From the NCBI GenBank assembly GCA_005281725.1, contig SSBO01000009.1, positions 4,786,163 to 4,850,162 on the forward strand: a stretch of DNA of 64,000 nt, given 5' to 3'. A program made the position numbers and the translations under genes. Positions within the stretch are counted from its first letter, which is position 1, and every line of letters begins with the position of its first letter. Positions 1 to 12,200 of the stretch are shown here, piece after piece. The notes under the pieces were generated by a model that saw nothing but the letters and a program-made list of their open reading frames with translations, had not been told where the DNA came from and searched no databases. Origin of the DNA: Wuchereria bancrofti (taxonomy: Eukaryota > Nematoda > Chromadorea > Rhabditida > Onchocercidae).

Positions 1-445
1 TATTGATGCAATAAAACTCAGATTTTCCTTCACAAAAAAAAAAAAAAAGGAAAGAACTAAGAAAAAGGAAATAAGTAGTAATAAAGAAAGCAGTGACTAA
101 AGTTTAGCCTTAAAGAATGGTCATAGGATCGTGAAAGGTGTTAGATTCGTGATCCGATTATCATTTCATTGCTGCAATAACATTCTCTGCAAAACAAAAT
201 TCTTATTGATGTAGAAAAATATAATACATTGAGACTTTAATTATACCAAAAAAATTCTTTTAAGTTACATATTTCGTGACAAATCCATCCAAATACGCTA
301 TTTCTTAAAGAATGCTTAAGGATTATCTCTTGCATACACATATATTCGAAAGGTTGCAAATTCTAAAGTGTAAAATATCCATTTGAATAAGCCAGTTAAT
401 AAGCATTATTTTTTACTGATACGGAAAATTATTCTAAATATCTAA

Positions 446-3400
446 CTAAATGCACGAATTAAGTAAATATGAACCTCGCTTCTGTCTAGTCATACGGATA
501 TTGTGGAGGTGCATGCATGGCGTTAGGTAAGCTTTAGCATAAGCTTTCTTCGATTCATTATCTACAGAATTGATAATTGAAGTGATTTTCTCCTCGATCT
601 TCTTGGCAGCTAAATCACTTTGTATCATAACATATAACTCATTAGCTTTCTCTTCACCGCCAATCATTTTGAATAATTCGTAGCAACCTTCCATTAGTGA
701 TTCAGTAGCATATTTCTTTGTTTCACCGCTCGCACTTTCAAAAAATTCAAAAATTTTGGACTGGATTTCTTCACGACTTTTTCCTGCAATCAATAAACGC
801 CAATAACACAAGGATGACAGACAATAATTAATTTTAAATTTTTTGGAGTTATAATTGAATGGTTAAAAAACCTACAAAAATCTATTGTGATGAATTAATA
901 ATTTGATATGATAACTTCGTTGATAACTTTGTCCGAATTAATTACTTGCAACATTGAAAATTCAACGGACGAAACTAAAAAAAAAAATTAACCGTTAGCT
1001 TTCATTTGCTTGATTTCTTCCTTCTGCTCTCCAGAAAGCCACTTCAGATGTGTACGAAAGTAATGTGCCAGCGAATGTTCATTTTGTTTATGTTGTTTGT
1101 CAACAAAGACCTTCCGACAAATTGAACTATATTCCCGTGCTTTTGCTCTCATCTCATCATCCTCAATTCTTTCAATCAGTACATCCATCCTACGCTTAAT
1201 TTTATCGATAGCACTACCTGATTTCCTCAATTCCTTCAGTTCTTCTGCTTTCTCTTCACCGAAAACGTACGCAATCATTTCGTCACATGCACCGCTGAGG
1301 AATTCAGACCTTTCCTTTTTAGTTCCCTCATTTAAACCTTTGTAGAAATGCAATATTTTTCCACGAATATCTACTTTCGATTTGTTTTCTTCTTTCATCT
1401 TCAATATTTCATCTTTTTGTTCCTTCGTAAGCCACTTCAGATCCGTTTTGAAATGATCCTCTAATGAATGTTTATGATCTACTGCTGCAAGAATTCTTTT
1501 GCAACCGGATCCGTAAATTTTAATTTTTTCTTTCTTTTCTTCATCTACTATTTCAGCTAACATTGCATCAGCTTTTCCTTTCAAATCATTCATATTTGCA
1601 CCTGAATCTTTTAGTTTTGCCAATTCCTTGTAACGATCTTCACCAATAACTTCTTTTAAAATTTGCCGACATCCGTCTTTCAGCAATTCACTGACATGCT
1701 CTTTCGCTTCTCCCAATAATTCATCGTAATAATGAAACACCTTAGCAATCATATCAGCCCTCGATTTATCATTCCTTTTCATTTCTCTCAATTCTTCCTT
1801 TTGATCCATCGAAAGCCACTTTAAATTCTTTTCAAGATAATCATTTAATGAATGGTTTTCTTGTTCGCGCTTTTTTCTTACTATCTGTTCTGAGTCGAAG
1901 ATTCTATTACAGGCAGTTTGATATGCTCTGATTTGTATGAACTTTGACTTATCTATCGTAGCTGACAACATTTTCATCATTTCACTCACTGTGGAACCAT
2001 TATCTTCCAACGCTTGTAGTTCACTTAATCGATTTTCGTACACTAAACTCCTGATGACCTCTTCACAAACCAATTTTAGGCGCTCTCCAGCTATTTCCTT
2101 CTCTTTTCCACGAAGGTTCTGATAGTAAGAAAAGATTGCTTTCAGTATTTCGGCTTCTGACCTGCTTCTTCCTGTCGCTTTTCCAATTTCGTCTTTCTCT
2201 TCGTCAGTAAGCCGTTGTAAGTATGGACCACTGTGTTGCTTTATATTATCATTATTCATTTGCTCCCTTTTATTCCGCAGCAGCACAGGCGTTTCGAAGA
2301 TTTTACGGCATGAAGGTCCATATTCATGAATTTTTTGCTTCTTGGCTTCATCAGTAATATGTCCCAGCATTTCATCGACTTTAGCTATCAGTTCTTCCTG
2401 ACCGAGTCCTGATTCTTTCATCTGTTTTAATTCAGCCATCTTCTCATCACCAACAATTTGTCTCAATAATTCACGGCAACCTCCCCGAAGTTTCTCACCG
2501 GCTTCTTTCTTTCCGTCACCGGTTAGATTTTCGTAGTAATCAAAGATCTTTTTCTGCATATCTATTTTTGGTTTACCTTCCTCTTTCATTTTCCTGATTT
2601 CATCTTTCTGGGCATCCGTAAGCCAACTTAGATGCGTCCGGAAATAATCATCTAAACTATGCTCATGGTTATCTCGCTTATATCGATCCTCATAGATTTT
2701 ACGGCATGAAGGTCCATATTCATGAATTTTTTGCTTCTTGGCTTCATCAGTAATATGTCCCAGCATTTCATCGACTTTAGCTATCAGTTCTTCCTGACCG
2801 AGTCCTGATTCTTTCATCTGTTTTAATTCAGCCATCTTCTCATCACCAACAATTTGTCTCAATAATTCACGGCAACCTCCCCGAAGTTTCTCACCGGCTT
2901 CTTTCTTTCCGTCACCGGTTAGATTTTCGTAGTAATCAAAGATCTTTTTCTGCATATCTATTTTTGGTTTACCTTCCTCTTTCATTTTCCTGATTTCATC
3001 TTTCTGGGCATCCGTAAGCCAACTTAGATGCGTCCGGAAATAATCATCTAAACTATGCTCATGGTTATCTCGCTTATATCGATCCTCATAGATTTTACGG
3101 CATGAAGGTCCATATTCATGAATTTTTTGCTTCTTGGCTTCATCAGTAATATGTCCCAGCATTTCATCGACTTTAGCTATCAGTTCTTCCTGACCGAGTC
3201 CTGATTCTTTCATCTGTTTTAATTCAGCCATCTTCTCATCACCAACAATTTGTCTCAATAATTCACGGCAACCTCCCCGAAGTTTCTCACCGGCTTCTTT
3301 CTTTCCGTCACCGGTTAGATTTTCGTAGTAATCAAAGATCTTTTTCTGCATATCTATTTTTGGTTTACCTTCCTCTTTCATTTTCCTGATTTCATCTTTC

Positions 3401-6400
3401 TGGGCATCCGTAAGCCAACTTAGATGCGTCCGGAAATAATCATCTAAACTATGCTCATGGTTATCTCGCTTATATCGATCCTCATAGATTTTACGGCATG
3501 AAGGTCCATATTCATGAATTTTTTGCTTCTTGGCTTCATCAGTAATATGTCCCAGCATTTCATCGACTTTAGCTATCAGTTCTTCCTGACCGAGTCCTGA
3601 TTCTTTCATCTGTTTTAATTCAGCCATCTTCTCATCACCAACAATTTGTCTCAATAATTCACGGCAACCTCCCCGAAGTTTCTCACCGGCTTCTTTCTTT
3701 CCGTCACCGGTTAGATTTTCGTAGTAATCAAAGATCTTTTTCTGCATATCTATTTTTGGTTTACCTTCCTCTTTCATTTTCCTGATTTCATCTTTCTGGG
3801 CATCCGTAAGCCAACTTAGATGCGTCCGGAAATAATCATCTAAACTATGCTCATGGTTATCTCGCTTATATCGATCCTCATAGATTTTACGGCATGAAGG
3901 TCCATATTCATGAATTTTTTGCTTTTTGGCTTCATCAGTAATATGTCCCAGCATTTCATCGACTTTAGCTATCAGTTCTTCCTGACCGAGTCCTGATTCT
4001 TTCATCTGTTTTAATTCAGCCATCTTCTCATCACCAACAATTTGTCTCAATAATTCACGGCAACCTCCCCGAAGTTTCTCACCGGCTTCTTTCTTTCCGT
4101 CACCGGTTAGATTTTCGTAGTAATCGAAGATCTTTTTCTGCATATCTATTTTTGGTTTACCTTCCTCTTTCATTTTCCTGATTTCATCTTTCTGGGCATC
4201 CGTAAGCCAACTTAGATGCGTCCGGAAATAATCATCTAAATTATGTTCATGGTTATCTCGTTTGCTTCGGCTATTCGTTCCCGTATAAATCTGCGGATGA
4301 AGCCATCGAGCTCCTCGATGCTGATGATGATGTTCATGACCACTGCTGTGGTTGTCTTGATTGTACCATATATGTTCGCAAGTTTCCAGATCTTTACTTA
4401 CTTCTTTCTGCTTTTCCGGCGATAGACGCTTGATGTATTCTCGGACCTAAATTACACTTTCTTATTCGGGACAGGAATTAATCTATTTTGAGGTTTTTTG
4501 TAATTTTGCTTTTAGGGAGGAATTGGTTACCACAAATGTGTATGGATTAGATACAAAGCATTTTAAGATCAAAATTAAACTTGAAAGAATTTTAATTGTT
4601 ATGTATCACGAGTATCATGAGTATGCAAGTACCTTCCACTTGCAGGCAGAATGATCAGTGTGGTGTAAATTTTCCAGTTCGATTCTTTCCTCGACGGAAG
4701 TGACGTTCTCGAGCCAAGCATAGCAAGACTGTTTAGTTTTTTCAACAGTATGAAGTTGTTCATCAGTTCCCATAATTGCGATATAGGAGAATAATCTAGG
4801 AGAAGAAAATAATCTAAAGTGAGTAATGCAAAATTATAGTTTCCCGGAGGTTATGGGCTCAAACTATCTTTGTTTTCACAGTCGTTTAAGACTGAATTTG
4901 AAAATTTTAAATTTAACAAAAGGTTTTATGCGAAAGATATGGCGAATTTTACAATTTCAAAATTTCTTTTAAATTTGTAATTTGCCAATTTGTTTGTTTT
5001 TGCAAATCCTAGTTTCCATTGCAAGTCAGCATTACGACTTTTTTGCGAGTGTATCTTTTAGTAATATTTTTCGTACTATGAATATTATACTTTTGTTTAA
5101 TTGAAGACAGTGATTCTCCGCTTGCTTTCATCTGCTTGATTTCTGCCTTCTGCTCAGGTGTAAGCCATCGCAAATGTTTCTCCATTAGGTTATCAATATC
5201 ACGTTTTGATCGATTAGGCTGTTTGTGATACACATCATCACATATCTGTAAATATCGCAACTTGAAAATGAAAACAATTAAGAGAATTTGATAATATAAA
5301 CTACAACTGAAAGCGCTGCTACTCGTTCATCATTCCTTCTTAATTTTATCCTTATCATGGCCACCAGATATTACTAAATATTTCTGTGAGACGTAATAAG
5401 ATAAAAGGACGAAACTGCGAAACAATTATGATCACCAGTGATCGAAGCCGAGGATCTGACATGTAGTTTTAGTGAATAAGCAAATATAGGGTGAAGAAGA
5501 AATAAATCACTCAATAAAAAAGAGACAAGGAAGCAAATGCAAGAAAGACTGCAAAGGGTTTGATGTCACTGCAAGTAACAATTAACTGATTGGCATACCA
5601 AGCATTTTTGGCCAAGCTTGAGTCGCCATAATTAATAACACCTCAGCAATAGGAAAATATTTTATCAACATTTGTCGAACCATTATTTATTCATATCGCA
5701 TCACTGTATAAGTCAGTGACCTTATAGGATTAGTAATACTTATTTATGATCACTTTTTTTGTCTTTTATTTGAGAGAATTACAGATTAAAACTTTGTTAG
5801 CTTAAAGACAATAGTAGATTGGCTGTAAATGAAATTATATCGAAGTTATTACCATGAAATTCGTTTTGAAATTTCAAAATCTGGCTTAATCGATGTGTTC
5901 TCAAGCTCTAGTATTTCTAGCAATTGCATGGTAATCATTTTCTGAACTGATAAATCTTGTTTTGTAAGAAATACTGGGGTACGCGATCAGAGGAAAGCTC
6001 ATAATGCAAGCTGTGCGGAAAAGATAACATCCAGGAGAGCTTCTTTCCAAAAAAAAAAAACGTAAAATGATCATCTACCTGATAAAATTTATATGCCTTC
6101 TCTCGTACATCTTGTGGTTGTCGATGCAAAATTTCATTAATGATTTTTTCATGTTCGAGATGATTGGTTTCATTGTGAACTGCTTCTAACTTTTCAATTT
6201 CGTCTTTGCTTGCCAATGCCACAAAGTATTCCCTACACTTCTTCTAGAAAACAGCAACAGATTATGCTTGACGTTGCAATCTCGAACAAAATTGAGTTGA
6301 ATGAAATTTGAGCTATAATAAATATCATTCTGTGACCTTCTTTTATCTATCCTAATCATAGCTAGAGAATTGTAAGAAGAGAAAAAAGAGTAGAATCAAT

Positions 6401-9231
6401 AAATCGGCATTTTATTTCAAATGACTTTCAAATGATCCAACAGAACAAAGTTTAGAAAGAAATGGACTAAATATAAGTAACGAACAGTCGCTCTCTTTTA
6501 AAATGCTTATTATGAACTACCTAGAAGTGAGAAAATATAGAATGAAGATAAATGTGAAAGTGGGAAGCCACTTTGAACCGAATCATCTTTTAGTGGATTT
6601 TTTTACTTATACCTTATAGCCGTTTATGAGTTCTTTCTGCACCGTTTCAGGAAGTTTAAGAAAATGTCCATTAACTTTTTTGTGTATCTCATCAAACGAT
6701 GACCCATTATCACGCATCTGTTGCAATTCTTGCTTCTGCTCATCGGTCATCCATAATATCCATTCGTTATATTTCTCATCCACGTAACGCTTCCGACGAT
6801 TGGAATTCATTGCTTCTCTCCACATTTCACGACATATATCTGTAAAACGTACCTTTTCTGGATAAAGAAAATTTGAAATGATAATTTTCAATATTGTATC
6901 AAATTAAATAAACACTCTTCATTTCGTTAATAACCTTTAATATATTGTTCTTTATTTTGTTGTTCCTTAGGCAGACGGTCGAAATATTCATCAAGTAAGA
7001 TGTTGAAAAGTAATCGATTTCTTCTCTGCAATTTACTTTAATTTACAGCATAGAAACAATGATAGCAATGTCATTATATTTTGTGTTTCATGACATTTAG
7101 GGGAGAAGTTGCCCAGAGACAGAATATAATATGGGTAAATGATTAGCATAATTTACAGTTTCAAATTTTTTAAATTCATTCAGTTTGTTCAAAATTTCTG
7201 TAAATTTAGATCCTTGAATCCCAATTTCAAACTTGCGCTTCGAAATTACTAATTTTAAAAATCAAATATTTCACCTCAAATGAATTGAGAAACAATTGAA
7301 TTTCATGAAAACTTGCTACATCTTGTATCCATTGAATACATTTCGCTTTGAACTGATAATCTACTTCCTTCCTTTTGTGCTCTGGAAATGCCGAATAATA
7401 CTGTTCCATCTGCAAAAAGTCCATAATCATTTATACGACCATTACAAGATGAATATTATTTCCCAAAATATATTTAATCTTAATCCCCAAATGTTAAAAT
7501 AAAAATGTTGAATGAATATGATTGCAGATCAGATAATATTGTCAAAAATATTTACTAAGTAAATTATCTGCAATTAATGTAAGTGTTTGCATTAAAGATG
7601 AATAAAGAAATGAAACTTACTTTGCGTCTTATGTCCTCTTCGCTGGCTCCACTAGCTCTCATATCCTCTAATAAAGCAATCTGTTCATTAGAAAGAAGAT
7701 GAACATTTTCCTTGTTTTGTGATAGATCACGTCGAAACGCCATATGATGCGTACCTTGTTGAATATCCAAGTTATTTAACTTGTTGCAACCATCCTGGTA
7801 AGTTCTAATTTTAAACAGTGAAAGCTTTTTTTGATAAAGGAAAAAAAAAACAATTCACTCCGTGGTTCAGTTTTCGTTAGGTAGCATTCTTAGATTTATT
7901 TTTTTTTTAAAAAAGGTACCTGCCACAAGTTGATCTGATCTCGTTCACTTTCTGGTAGACGACTTTTATACTCACTTAATTTTGCTTCATATTCTTTGAC
8001 ATTCTTTTTGTTTCTTAAAGCTTCTAACTCAGCTATCTCATTATCGTTAGCAACCTGAATGCTTTATTCATTACAAATAAAATTTACTTTTGCGTTTAAC
8101 ACAAACACATTACTAGAAACTGATTTTTTAACATCAAAGAGCTGAAATTTCAAAAACAGATTTTCAGAAGTTCCAGTTAAATTTGCTTTACCGTCCCAAT
8201 CCATTCAGTACATTGTTTTTTGTACACTTCATTCCATTTATCTTTCTCTTCAGGTAACAATTTAGAGAAAAATCCAAGTATTCTGGTCACGATTTCGCTC
8301 TTAGGCATCCCCTCGGATTCCATCTAAGAAAAAAATTTTTTTCTTTTTTGTTTATTCACAAAAAATCTGTGTTTGAACCTTTCTACAATCTTTCAAATTT
8401 AAGATAATGATGCTGAATTCATCTTTCGAGCGTTTAAGATAGTGATTTTATTATTATCACTGCGAAAACTTCCTTCCAGATACATTTTAAACTAACCGCT
8501 CGAATTTCTTGCTTCTGCTCTTGCGTTAGCCAGTCATGTAGTTCATAGTTTCTCTTTTCTCTGCAGTTTATTAATTTAACATTAGTTCAAATAATGACAA
8601 GCTTAATCGGCTAATTAGTCATTTATTTACTCTTTATTCAACTAATCGCTCACTCAACTGACTTGTAGTTTGATTGAAACAACCAATAGAAAAAATCTAT
8701 TAAGCAAATATGCTTTAAATACCTTATGAGTACATCACCGCCAACTTTCCCAATAGCTTCTGAAGTTTCTAAGTTCATTTGCAAATGTCGCCCTCTCCTT
8801 GATATTTCCATCTTTTTTTGCATTGCATTTGCTTCCTGTACATCAAATGCATTCCCATAACTTTCCTGAACAATTCCTAACCTCTTTTATAAGTGACCTT
8901 TTGGCTTCTTGATAAACTGATAATTTTATAACACCACTGAATTCGAGATTTATTACAAATGCTTTTTCTCAAACAGTAAACATCATGTTAGTTTTCCTAT
9001 GATTCGAAAATTTTAAATTATGAAATCATTAAATCAAGTTATTAAATTCAATTCCTGCTCATCCTTGATTCTTATAAATATTGGATCTTTTAGCAATGCT
9101 TAATTCAATATACTGTAGAGAATTATATGGAAGAAATTCTCTTGATGAAGCAAAAAATTTACAGGCCTCGCAGCGACACAAGTGAATACTACGATTGTCC
9201 ATATCAAGGATGGCACCAGTATTATCACCAT
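446..9231 (-). CDS. Nematode polyprotein allergen/antigen (NPA, gp15/400-type ladder protein), 14 exons, ~1804 aa
   Basis: Secreted precursor cut into small helical proteins that bind fatty acids and retinoids (known for the NPA family). Exons, coding order: 9163-9231, 8723-8835, 8497-8560, 8192-8323, 7920-8054, 7621-7794, 7275-7409, 6935-7025, 6613-6839, 6079-6243, 5091-5245, 4633-4795, 993-4446, 446-783. All phases agree and total 5415 nt. Exon 1 encodes a signal peptide starting MVIILVPSLIW and ending near CVAARP. I count 13 units of about 130 aa. Each has a Trp near its start (WLT/WLS), a Q-K-E-I/L-xx-M helix, a conserved Cys after LxxGC, and a second Cys before RKI/DDV. Units 5-9 are nearly identical. 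Units 1-4 and 10-13 are diverged. Most joints carry RxKR (REKR, RRKR, RSKR, RYKR, RNKR, RKKR), a furin-type site. The frame closes on a false stop at 988 unless the last intron (784-992, donor GTTAAT) is removed, after which the 13th unit continues. The exon-2 acceptor could instead be at 8866, adding 10 residues. Confidence 0.93.
2294..4257 (-). repeat. Five tandem near-identical 396-bp coding repeats of the NPA gene
   Basis: Each repeat encodes one 132-aa unit from DNHEH to the RYKR joint. Unit starts lie at about 4257, 3861, 3465, 3069 and 2673, and the array diverges after the CRKI codons near 2294. Units 2-5 look identical wherever I compared them. Unit 1, the 5'-most, carries the few differences (for example around 3929, 4123, 4241 and 4248). 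This pattern suggests recent duplication or gene conversion in the interior. The copy number may be an assembly minimum, since such arrays collapse easily. Confidence 0.95.
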
Positions 9232-9242
9232 TTATTACAGCT
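9232..9242 (-). promoter_or_regulatory. Probable spliced-leader acceptor of the NPA gene
   Basis: On the minus strand the sequence GGATTTCAG ends at 9241, nine bases before the ATG at 9231. A strong acceptor so close to the start with no obvious upstream exon fits SL1 trans-splicing, which is common in filarial mRNAs. This supports the chosen start. Confidence 0.6.
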
Positions 9243-12200
9243 GAAATCCTTTATAACACTAAGTTAAGATAATATTTGACATTGATAAAAATAAACGTTA
9301 AAAACGTAAACTCGACTAGCAAATAATTGAAACGTAATTTAAGTACTGAAACGCTTAAAAATACTGATAAATTAAGGCATATTATTTCTCATTACATAAA
9401 AAGTTTGAGTTTATTATTTTGGAAATCAATAGTGGAATTATTACAAGAGCAGATTGTTTAAATTTGATAATTTCTGAAGATCCAAAGATGTTCGTAATTC
9501 ATGCTATTCGTGAACTACAGCTTTTAGCCGAACTTTTATTTCAATCGTAATTATTGTTGTTTCCATGATGGCATAGTAGAAATAAATTAATCAAACAAAA
9601 GAAGGTTTAATTAATTAAGTTAAACGCTGAGTTGCAATATTTTATAAGAAAATAAGTGGTGCATACAGTGGAACACCGAAAATACTGCAACAAAAAACTT
9701 TAGAAGTTTGTTGTGAGAGATGAATGAAGTACAGTTTCCAGCTCGAACTTTAATTAATCATAAAATAGCAAAAGCAGAAAATAATGAGAAAAGCTAAGAT
9801 GATGGAGAAAATCGTGAAGTTGATCTTTGCTGGGACACTGATACTCACTAAATAAACATTAGCATTTTCTCCTCTCTCTCCTTCCCGCCTGTTTACCACC
9901 TCTAATCTTTGCTGGAGTTTAAAGGTCAATAAATATTGTCTTTGAGCGGAGATATGAGAGAAACAACAACAATAACCGCTTCGCAAATGTCAAAACAAAG
10001 AGTGGACACATCATCATACACTTCTTTTTCAGCTTTTTTCGGATCAGCCTTAGATATAACCGCATTAGGTTAGTGTATGAATCATATTTCCGCTTCCATT
10101 AGTAATAGCCGATGATAATGAACTTTTCCATGCAACGATTTTGGATAAAAATTGGCAAATACCAAAAACTGTCGATGTCAAAGCGTTTAAATTGAATGGT
10201 GGTTTGCTTTAAAAGTTATTCGGCTTGTGATATTGTACTAACTGACGGTTAACCGTAACGAAGTAATTCATTTCGCTAGCTGAATTGTCCTATCAGAAAG
10301 AATAATTAGTATTAGATTAAATTTCGATAAGACGAATGAGACAAATCTGTCATATTGCAAAAAAAATCGCAGTTTGGGAGTGGAACAATGTGGATATCAG
10401 TATAAATATATCTCCGATTTAATATTTCAGCTGATAAGAACTGAAAGTAAAGAAAAGAAGCATAGAATATTTCTGTTAAATTTTAAAGTGCCGCTATGGA
10501 TAAAATAGAGTCATTCTATTGAGACTTTAGTATTACGACCAACATTTTCTCATCCATTAATGATCGAAATATAAAGATTTGTGCAAAAAGTCAAAAGTCA
10601 CCTACGTGTAGAGAAACAACGAATCTTGCGTAATAACACTTTAAGCATTATTCGGTCCTAATGGATCAATTTAAAAATAACAAAAGAAAAAAAGAAATGC
10701 GAGTAGCGTTTAATAAGATAAAAATTGAGGAATTCACAGCTTAAAGAATGAGGAACGATAATATGATAAAGAATTGTCACCACATGCCATACTAATACCC
10801 GATGAACAAGAAATATATTCTCTTATTTTATGCTGCTATGTCTAAAAATGATTTATCAGTACCAACTGTTAGCAACCGTAGGAAATTCAATATCATTTGT
10901 CTCCAGACTCTTTACATCTTAAAAACATTGAACGCGTTATGTGAAGCAAAAAAAGCAAAGAACAAAAAACAGAGTTCTTGATTACACGAAGAAAAGCACA
11001 ATTGCTTCTTAAAAATTTCAAAGCTTACTAATAACAAAGCAATGATTGAAGAACCTTTTAAAATTTCATTTCTGGAATGTTAGGCAACACCTGATGAAAT
11101 TTCAAACCAAAAATCTATAAATTAAATTCAGATAAACTGAAAATATGACAGATTACTCGAAAAAGATCTTTTAATTCTGATCAACTAAAATTTATTACCA
11201 GAAATAAAAGAAGAAAACAAAGAAATTTCAAAACTAAAAAATATCCATTCGAAGCGATGTTATTTCATCCTGCAATGATTTTACCATTAATAGTGGTTTT
11301 GAAGTTTTGTAACTAGTAATCATTAGCAATTAGTTGTATTAGACAATCAACTGCATATTCTTTGCCTGCAATAAGTTGCTGGATGGACTGCTTTGTTATT
11401 TAAACTACAGTATAATTTTATCATACCTTTAATTCATGCAAAAAGGTTAAACAAGAACTTGGAATTATTTCCTTTTTCTAAAGAAAAACATTTATATTTC
11501 ATAATGATCTTTTTGGCGAAGAAAACGAAGGAAATCATGGTTTTAATTTTTAACAAGTTAATTAGTTTAAAAAATCAATGGAATTGAATTCAATTCTCTA
11601 CAAATTTTATGCGAAATAAACAATTAAATATTATTTGATATTTCGCCATAAAATATTATATTGTCTGCCAACTTCTTTTCTGACCTGACTAAGTAAGAAG
11701 TTTTACAATTAGTATTGATTAAAAGTCAAACGAATTTTTAAGAATTATTGGATTTATGAAAAATTTTGCAAACGTTGAGAAATCGAAAGCAGGTAGAAGA
11801 TTGCAGACGGCTGTACGCCATGTACCTCTTTTCAGAATCAGAACTAATCACCAACCATATGATAGATAATATTAGCAACTGTTATAGTATAAATTTTAAT
11901 TACTCAAATTACAAAAATAAAATTGTTCTCAGAGTAAGCAGAAATCATGGCGGCGTACTCTTTCAAATTTAGCATCCCTCTGCATTAAAAAGGTACTACG
12001 TAAATGAAGTTGCTACTGTTACTCATCGGTTCTATTTGAGCGATATTTCGACAAATTTCATAAATTCTTTTTTAGTAATTTTCCATTTTAGTTATTTTCC
12101 AGTTTAAACAATGCTTGAATTAAGGTTTCATTTTCTTCGAAAAATGATTAAAATAAAATTTTGTTGTCCGGTAAGCATCAGAATAAAAACAAACATTAAA

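Noticed and set aside
2294..4257. Regular repeats resembling a satellite or array element
   Set aside because: The period is 396 bp and the repeats are coding units of the NPA polyprotein, not a CRISPR or satellite array.
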